The translations under genes were made by a program, and so were the position numbers. Positions 58,293 through 64,000 of a stretch of DNA of 64,000 bases are shown here, one piece after another; position 1 is the stretch's first letter; each line of letters starts with the position of its first letter. The DNA comes from Acanthaster planci (Eukaryota > Echinodermata > Asteroidea > Valvatida > Acanthasteridae), in contig NW_019091482.1 of the NCBI RefSeq assembly GCF_001949145.1, forward strand, positions 61,614 to 125,613, read 5' to 3'. Under the pieces are notes generated by a model. That model was not told where the DNA came from, did not search any database, and was given only the letters and a program-made list of their open reading frames with translations.

Positions 58293-58500
58293 TGACAGGA
58301 GAAATAGGTTTGCGGGTACACCATCGGGCGAGGTGTGGTTCTTAAAAGAACCGGTGAGTGTTAACTCGATGTTTCCTGAGGACGGTCAGAGAACACTAGC
58401 CGAAACATCGAGTTAACACTCACCGGTTCTTTTAAGAACCACACCTCGCCCAAAAGAGATTGATTCCATGGTGGACCCGCAACCTATTTCTCATGTCTCT
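58293..58500. repeat. Long inverted repeat with perfect 50-bp inner arms
   Basis: Arms 58326-58375 and 58402-58451 are exact reverse complements over all 50 bases, starting GGGCGAGGTGTGG and ending ACTCGATGTTTC. The loop is 26 nt. Pairing resumes further out: GAGAAATAGGTTTGCGGGT at about 58300 matches the reverse complement of sequence at about 58475-58495, after a roughly 16-base one-sided insertion. It is a foldback or MITE-like element. The lack of any mismatch suggests a recent origin or strong hairpin repair. Confidence 0.93.
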
Positions 58501-59403
58501 TCCACCATGCAAAGCTTCAAATCTAGAAATGATAGATAAATGGATTGATGGATAGATGCCTGGATAAGTATAGGCAGATTCCCCAGATGTAGGTCTCCAT
58601 AGGCGCTGCTACGTCATTGCCAAAATGTTCTGGAATTAAGGATAAGCACCCAAACTCCCATGCTGATCAAACTGAACGATTATCCGGAGGAAAAATCGTC
58701 ACTGCCGTCACTGAAAGGTCGAGAACAAACAGTGATTGTTACCGCACGCCCTACTCCATGTGAACACATCACCGAAATCTATAATGCATCGACATAGAAA
58801 GTAATCCCAAATCAAAATTGCCGGAATTATGGTGAAATGCCACAAAATAAGCTTCCACCATCAAACAGGTGCACTGTTATGTGTAATATAAAGTGGAATG
58901 TTTGGGTTAAACTTTAACCTTCTAAAATTATGGCCTGATTATTCATGCGGTGAGAGAATTTGTGTAACTCGTACCACATATGCATATGCATGACAGAGGT
59001 TTATCCCACTGATTAGGGTTGATCTAGCCCTGTATCTAGGGAGTTAGGCAAGAGATCACGTGCCCCCACATAAATGTTTCAGAAAATTTTGGCTCATCGG
59101 CACACTCTCATGAACTGAAAAAAAATCACCAACGTAAACAAACTTGTAATCCAAAATCCTGGCAACTATTAGCACAGAAATATGTACATGTTACAACACT
59201 GAGGTTTTTTAATCGGTTTATCTTTTTTCTTGGTCATTCATAATATTTCTTGGTTTGTTTTGTTTCTAAGGTTATACTCTGTTGTGTTCAGATTTTTCTC
59301 AGTTTTACTCGTTTTTAAACCAGCATGATATTACATCCATTTTTCCCTGTTCTCTTAATCTCTACACCTTTTGTTGTTAATGTCATGTCGCAATAGCGGA
59401 ATA

Positions 59404-59519
59404 AATAATGTGCTTGGTCAGTCTTAAACGTGCGTTTAAGACCGGCTCAGGAGAATGGGCGCGACTAATTTCAGCGTTCGTATCCTGAGCCGGTCTAAGA
59501 CCGGCTAAGCACATAATTA
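59404..59519. repeat. Inverted repeat with interrupted arm
   Basis: The left arm ATAATGTGCTTGG..AGTCTTA and AAGACCGGCTCAGGA pairs with the right arm TCCTGAGCCGGTCTAAGACC and GGCTAAGCACAT. The left arm has about 13 extra bases in the middle. The centre is about 29 bases. A small foldback element is likely. Confidence 0.75.
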
Positions 59520-60145
59520 TCCCCATTCATAACACTTTTTGGTCAGAGAGTCAAAAGAAGTCATGATGGATTTCCAGCGATTTTGTTCTAGAGTTTTACT
59601 TTAATTTTCCCGAACACCCTTATCGACGAATTTAGTTTGTAACAACGAATACTCGCAGTATGGTCTGTAGATGTGGTGAATTGAAGAAATGTTGCATGTC
59701 CCATGACACATAAAATTTGTCTGAAACCTTAGATGTCACTGTCATTTTTATTCAAAAGTTAGTTATTATTCCATATACATCCAAATACAGTCAAAGAATA
59801 CATGAACTCGACATGCGAAATTATATTCATAAAATGTTGTTTGCCTGTTATACAAAACAGCATATTCGTATCGATCCCGTTGCGATGGGGGATTAGTTAC
59901 AAATTAGGCTAGAGAAACGCTATTAAAACAATATCCAATTTGGGAACTTCTTGGAAAGGGTATTCACTGGTTTTACGTATGAGCGTATCCAGATCATCTT
60001 GTCTTCTTGGTTCTCGGTTCTACAATAAATCAACGTTCCGATTTTTTTCTCAAACTCTCCAATCTGGTGCACTCTCCCCCACCCCCTTTTCTCACCCTCT
60101 AAAAGTTTGTTGAACTCCGGTTTGGAGGGTAACTTGCAGACTAAA
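59520..60145. other. Intergenic, no gene recognised
   Basis: I see no feature in this stretch. A C-rich run lies at 60076-60086. Confidence 0.4.
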
Positions 60146-60602
60146 TGGTCGAGTTCGGGCGGCCTGTGCTTGACACGGGCGTCTTGTTCTCGCGCTCAAA
60201 CAGCGGGAACACGACTTAAGAACACTGTTCTCGGAACAGGATCACACACCACCTCCTCGTCAGGGTTTTACAGGGACACACGGAAAAACTCGTGAGATTT
60301 TGATTTTTGAACAGCTGCAAAAAGTAGAGAGACGGCTCCCAAATCCATAGACCATGTAGACAATGGGAGGTTTTGCAAAATTAACATTAATTATTTTCCG
60401 TGACACAGAAATGAATGTTCCTGTTTATACAGAAAAGAATTCAGCCCATCCAAACCTTAACTCTCGAATAACGTATATGTGGACGCCATCATGTTGCGTG
60501 TTGCTTGCGATAACCGGTTGTTTGTTCCCGGCGTTCGAGCGGCCGACCAACGAACAACAAATCGAGCTGTTCGAGAGCATATGGGAACAAGCCGCCCGAG
60601 CT
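60146..60602 (+). repeat. Copy of the THAP-upstream segment (partner at 42687-43133)
   Basis: Collinear with the block upstream of the THAP gene, about 80 percent identity with indels. No THAP exon follows within the next 3.4 kb: the sequence after 60602 does not encode the C2CH motif. If the segment is the 5' end of a mobile unit, this copy has lost its gene or is a solo part. Confidence 0.75.
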
Positions 60603-60994
60603 CAGCCAATGAGGGCTATGAGAATTCGTGCCGTACAACGGGCCCCAAAGCTGGATCAAGAGAGGGCGTAATTTTCCCATCAGCCAAGGCTCATTTGATA
60701 GTAACTGTGCAGTAGTGGTTCATGAATATCTATGAAATGCAAGCATTATTAAAGTCGCATCGTTACCAATAAAAGCAACTCTCCCGACCAACATGACAGC
60801 CTATTTTCAACCGATGAGGGGGTCCTTCTAGGCGGATTAAGCAGCTCAGTCCATTTAATGAAATATAGGTCTTTTTCCTTTTGGGGAAACAGAAATACCA
60901 GACCAACAATGTTTTCAATTAGGGTTAGGCTCACTGCTAACGAATTATTTTGTGATAATAAAATCGAGAAATAGTAATAAGGTGGCAAACCTAA

Positions 60995-61175
60995 AAGCCC
61001 TTTTCGTGAGCAGTGGTTTGTTTGGTACGATTTTTGGAGGCCTGAAACAAAAAAAAAATCAACGTTTTCCTGAAATTTTCAATAGCGGGCTGTGGTGGAG
61101 AAAAATATGAATTTGAAGGCCGACTAATTGCGTTTGCATATAGACTTAAACTCAACAGTACGTTAATTCCCACAT
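60995..61175 (-). repeat. Dispersed repeat (inverted partner at 15000-15185)
   Basis: Reverse complement reads TATGCAAACGCAATTAGTCG, TTTCTCCACCACAGCCC and TTCAGGAAAACG in the order seen at 15000-15185. It has no coding capacity. Confidence 0.6.
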
Positions 61176-63120
61176 TATAATCGTGTGCCCTTGCGGGCGT
61201 ATAATCATTCAGCCTTTTGGGAATGAAAGATGGATAAAAAAGTACATTAAGTTCACAAGAAGTTCATTATTGAAACTGAGGCCTATTTTTCCCTTTTAAC
61301 ATTCCGAGGAGACGTACAATATCACAGTATGGATATCCCCGTCGTTGCATCTTGAATGTAACTCTCACAGCTAAGTTGACCGTCGACGGTCCAGCAGAAT
61401 TACATATGCATGTACTCGTCATAACCAGAACTTTGTTATTGTCGCAAAGTCCACCATAATGGGACAGTGTAAGTTTAATACAGCTAGAGAAAACCTCGGA
61501 AATGCAGAAGTCGACCAAAGTAAAGCAAGTCACGACCACTTTATGATAAATCCAAAAATACTTTCACAAAATTAGAGTATTATAGAAAATTTACAAGTTA
61601 TATTAAAAAAGGAATTATACAATATGAATAACCATCACAAACTTAAACGGTACCGGGACAAAGAAGAACAGGGGCATCGTGCACAGGGGTGAAGACAGTG
61701 GCCTCCATTGGGTGACGTCGGCAGGTCCACGGGGACTATGGCGTTGGTGTAACACTCCCGGCTGATGGGGGAAAGGCGTGTCCTGTTCCCTACCAAAAAA
61801 TCCTGAAAACTAATATGTTTCTTACAATAAATACGTGCCCATTCATGTAGTCCTCTGGCCACAAGATTGTTTTTTCATTACTCTTTCAAAGATCAATAAA
61901 CAGACCAGCGCTGCAGCGGTCCTCGCAAAATATGTGCTAAATCCCTGGCAAGATATTTACAAAATCAAATTGCTAATTTTGTCCATACAAGCCGTTATAA
62001 ACCATGAACAAGGTTACAAGCAATTCAATTTTTACAGAGTTTCAACAATGATTTGTAAATAAATAAATCACACTTTAAGAATAAATCTGGCTTTTAGGTT
62101 TTGTGACTTAGCGACAAATCTAGCTCGGCAAACCCATAGCCAAACCGCGGGTATCCACAATCATCGGCCTCGGCCGGCAACACGGAACTTCCGTCTGCCC
62201 TCTCCAGACTGGAGAGCGAATTCAAAGGGCTTTGGTGCCCTAAGAGACTCCAAGCCAGAGTTGTTTGCCACTAAGTGACGATCACTCCCCAAAGCTTGAT
62301 TTTATCACAAACAATTTTAATTGAAATGTACCGCAATATAATTAGGAAGGTCTCAATGACCAATAACATCCAACCAAACACATTCATCCACATGCGTGAA
62401 GTTTGCATGGTGGTTCACGCTTGAAATAATCTGCATGTTTAAACCGAATATGGGTACACTGGCGCGACATCCATGCTCCTGCGAATGCCCGAAACTTCAC
62501 TAGGCGTAAAAGCTCTTACAAAAGGGACCTGACACCCAAATACACACGTTTTAAGGTGGCACCTCCAAAAATATAGTTTCCTGTTCCGTTAAAATTTACA
62601 TTCGATTCATAACCAAGCATCAGATCGTCCATGCATTCCACAGGCTGTTTTACACAATCAAAATTGAATAACTGATACACTCAAATGATCGTTAACTCAT
62701 ACAGTCATAGCGGATAATAAGTTTTTTATTATTTGTTCAATCAATTAGTTAATTAATTTTTTTGCGGTAGGCCTATACCTGCTTTTCCTAATTACGTACT
62801 AGTTTTTCTTGTTACATCTTTGTTCCACCTTTAATTGTCTACATCAAATTAAAACCTGTGTGAATGACGTAATTTTTATCGAGCACTCATTGGATAGAGT
62901 TCGTTTGAACGGCAACATTGGTCAACGTTCCCGCTTAGCACTTGCGCCTGACAGGTAAGCACACTACACTAGCACAAGAGGACTTTACCCACAAGTGTTG
63001 ATTGCGCATAATACGTAATTGTTAGCTTGATATGTTGTCTAAAGCTAGGCCTAAATGTTTACTCCGTTGGAAAAACGAGGAGACGCCCAGACAACAGGCG
63101 TATAGCCATAGCTCTGGCCG
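61176..63120. other. Intergenic, no gene recognised
   Basis: No supported gene. A weak inverted match between TGACTTAGCGACAAA (about 62102) and the sequence near 62270 may mark another old element. AT-rich DNA lies at 62730-62770. Confidence 0.4.
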
Positions 63121-63355
63121 GGGGCCAACTTATGCTTAAGCACAAAATTTGCTTAAGCGCGAAAAAACCTTGCTTGATAAATCAGGTAACCAACCAAAAC
63201 GCCATGTTACGTAAATTGTTTTGGGATCGTATTTAGCTGTCTTTTGGTTAGCATGACAATCAGATAGAGTTTGAAATGGTAACCTTAGTTTTTTAAGCAA
63301 AGGTTTTTCCACGCTTAAGTAAATGTTGTGCTTAAGCGGCTATGACATTGGCCCA
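63121..63355. mobile_element. MITE with about 75-bp terminal inverted repeats (CTTAAGC family)
   Basis: The left terminus (63121-63195) starts GGGGCCAAC and contains TGCTTAAGCACAAAATTTGC, AAAAAACCTTGCTTGA and GGTAACCA. The right terminus (63277-63355) is its reverse complement with scattered differences, ending TTGGCCCA. The element is 235 bp with an 80-bp centre and no coding capacity. I recall very abundant repeats with this TTAAGCA..TGCTTAAGC core in echinoderm genomes, which supports the organism guess. No clear target-site duplication. Confidence 0.8.
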
Positions 63356-64000
63356 GAATCCTGTTTTTGAAACGACCTTGAGGGCTTATTACTTCACAGT
63401 TTGCATATTATGAGGGCGCCAGCGCTTTGCTCTTCGCACGCAATTGTGCGCAGGAAACCGAGACTCCATGGGGTGCGCGAGCGTTCCTTCATAAGGGTGC
63501 ATTCCACCAAATGGTTGTATTTCTGCGCGCGAGCTCATTAATATTTTGTGATCCCAAGGGATTTTTACAATAAAACATGCCATAACCAGGAGGCATCACA
63601 GAAATATTTCTATAAATCCCGAATTTGGGACTGATAGTTTCCAGTTCGGGGTATTTCTTTCACAAAAATCCCCAAACTGCGGGCCTATTTTGGATAGAGG
63701 CGAGCGGCTACATTCAGAAATGAGCGCTTATTAGTTTTACTGCTGTTTTGGGGTATCTTCCTTGAAAGGGGAATAAAAAAGATTTTCGTGGCTAACCCCC
63801 GTGAAATTGAAACGAAAAGTGATCTTTTGGCCATAATCTTGAATTTCCGGGGGAAAAAAACGGAGGCCAACCTCTTCACGAGAGTCAAAGGGCGGTGGCG
63901 CTATTTCGGTCCGATTTTGCACTGTTTTCTACGGGCGCGTATTTGATGTAGTGCAACCATAAGGGTGCACCACACCACTACAAATAAATTCCCATAGACT
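63356..64000. other. Intergenic, no gene recognised
   Basis: No gene or distinct repeat found up to the window end. Confidence 0.4.

Overview
The window is animal nuclear DNA. It is AT-leaning, its genes are widely spaced, and it has spliced genes with GT/AG introns plus a dense scatter of old transposable elements. The gene content suggests a marine invertebrate deuterostome, most likely an echinoderm: a tandem cluster of intronless Tre1/Moody/melatonin-type receptors, a multi-SRCR membrane protein, a THAP-DDE protein, a cytosolic-type sulfotransferase and CR1/L2-like LINEs. MITEs with CTTAAGC-containing termini agree with this. The species cannot be fixed from the sequence. One assembly gap (49893-50581) and one lone N (47573) are present.

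Region 1 (0-23.4 kb) is a minus-strand tandem array of rhodopsin-family GPCR genes. Three are intact and intronless (11.1-12.2, 20.2-21.4 and 22.2-23.3 kb). One is a frameshifted, 3'-truncated pseudogene (7.4-8.1 kb). One is a decayed copy split in two by an antisense LINE (1.0-4.3 kb). Between the receptor copies lie another LINE tail (8.9-9.2 kb) and a 3.15-kb element with about 50-bp terminal inverted repeats and a 31-bp minisatellite just inside its left end (13.47-16.62 kb). I cannot place that element in a known family.

Region 2 (23.4-32.3 kb) has no gene I can support. It carries a strongly diverged repeat family in tandem and scattered copies (26.1-30.5 kb).

Region 3 (32.3-41.2 kb, minus strand) is one eight-exon gene for a 761-residue type I membrane protein: signal peptide, five group-A SRCR domains, one transmembrane helix and a proline-rich tail. 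All splice phases agree.

Region 4 (41.5-47 kb) holds a LINE 3' end and a two-exon plus-strand gene for a THAP zinc-finger protein with a PIF/Harbinger-type DDE domain whose second catalytic Asp is replaced by His. It is flanked by repeats that recur near 57.5 and 60.1 kb.

Region 5 (49.3-56.0 kb, plus strand) is a six-exon, 301-residue sulfotransferase-like gene with altered cofactor-binding loops. Its introns hold the assembly gap, a tRNA-derived SINE and other repeats.

Region 6 (56-64 kb) has no supported gene. It contains long inverted repeats (one with perfect 50-bp arms at 58.3 kb) and a MITE at 63.1 kb.

The genes do not form one pathway. The coherent units are the receptor cluster, which shows duplication, decay and possible gene conversion, and three unrelated single genes.
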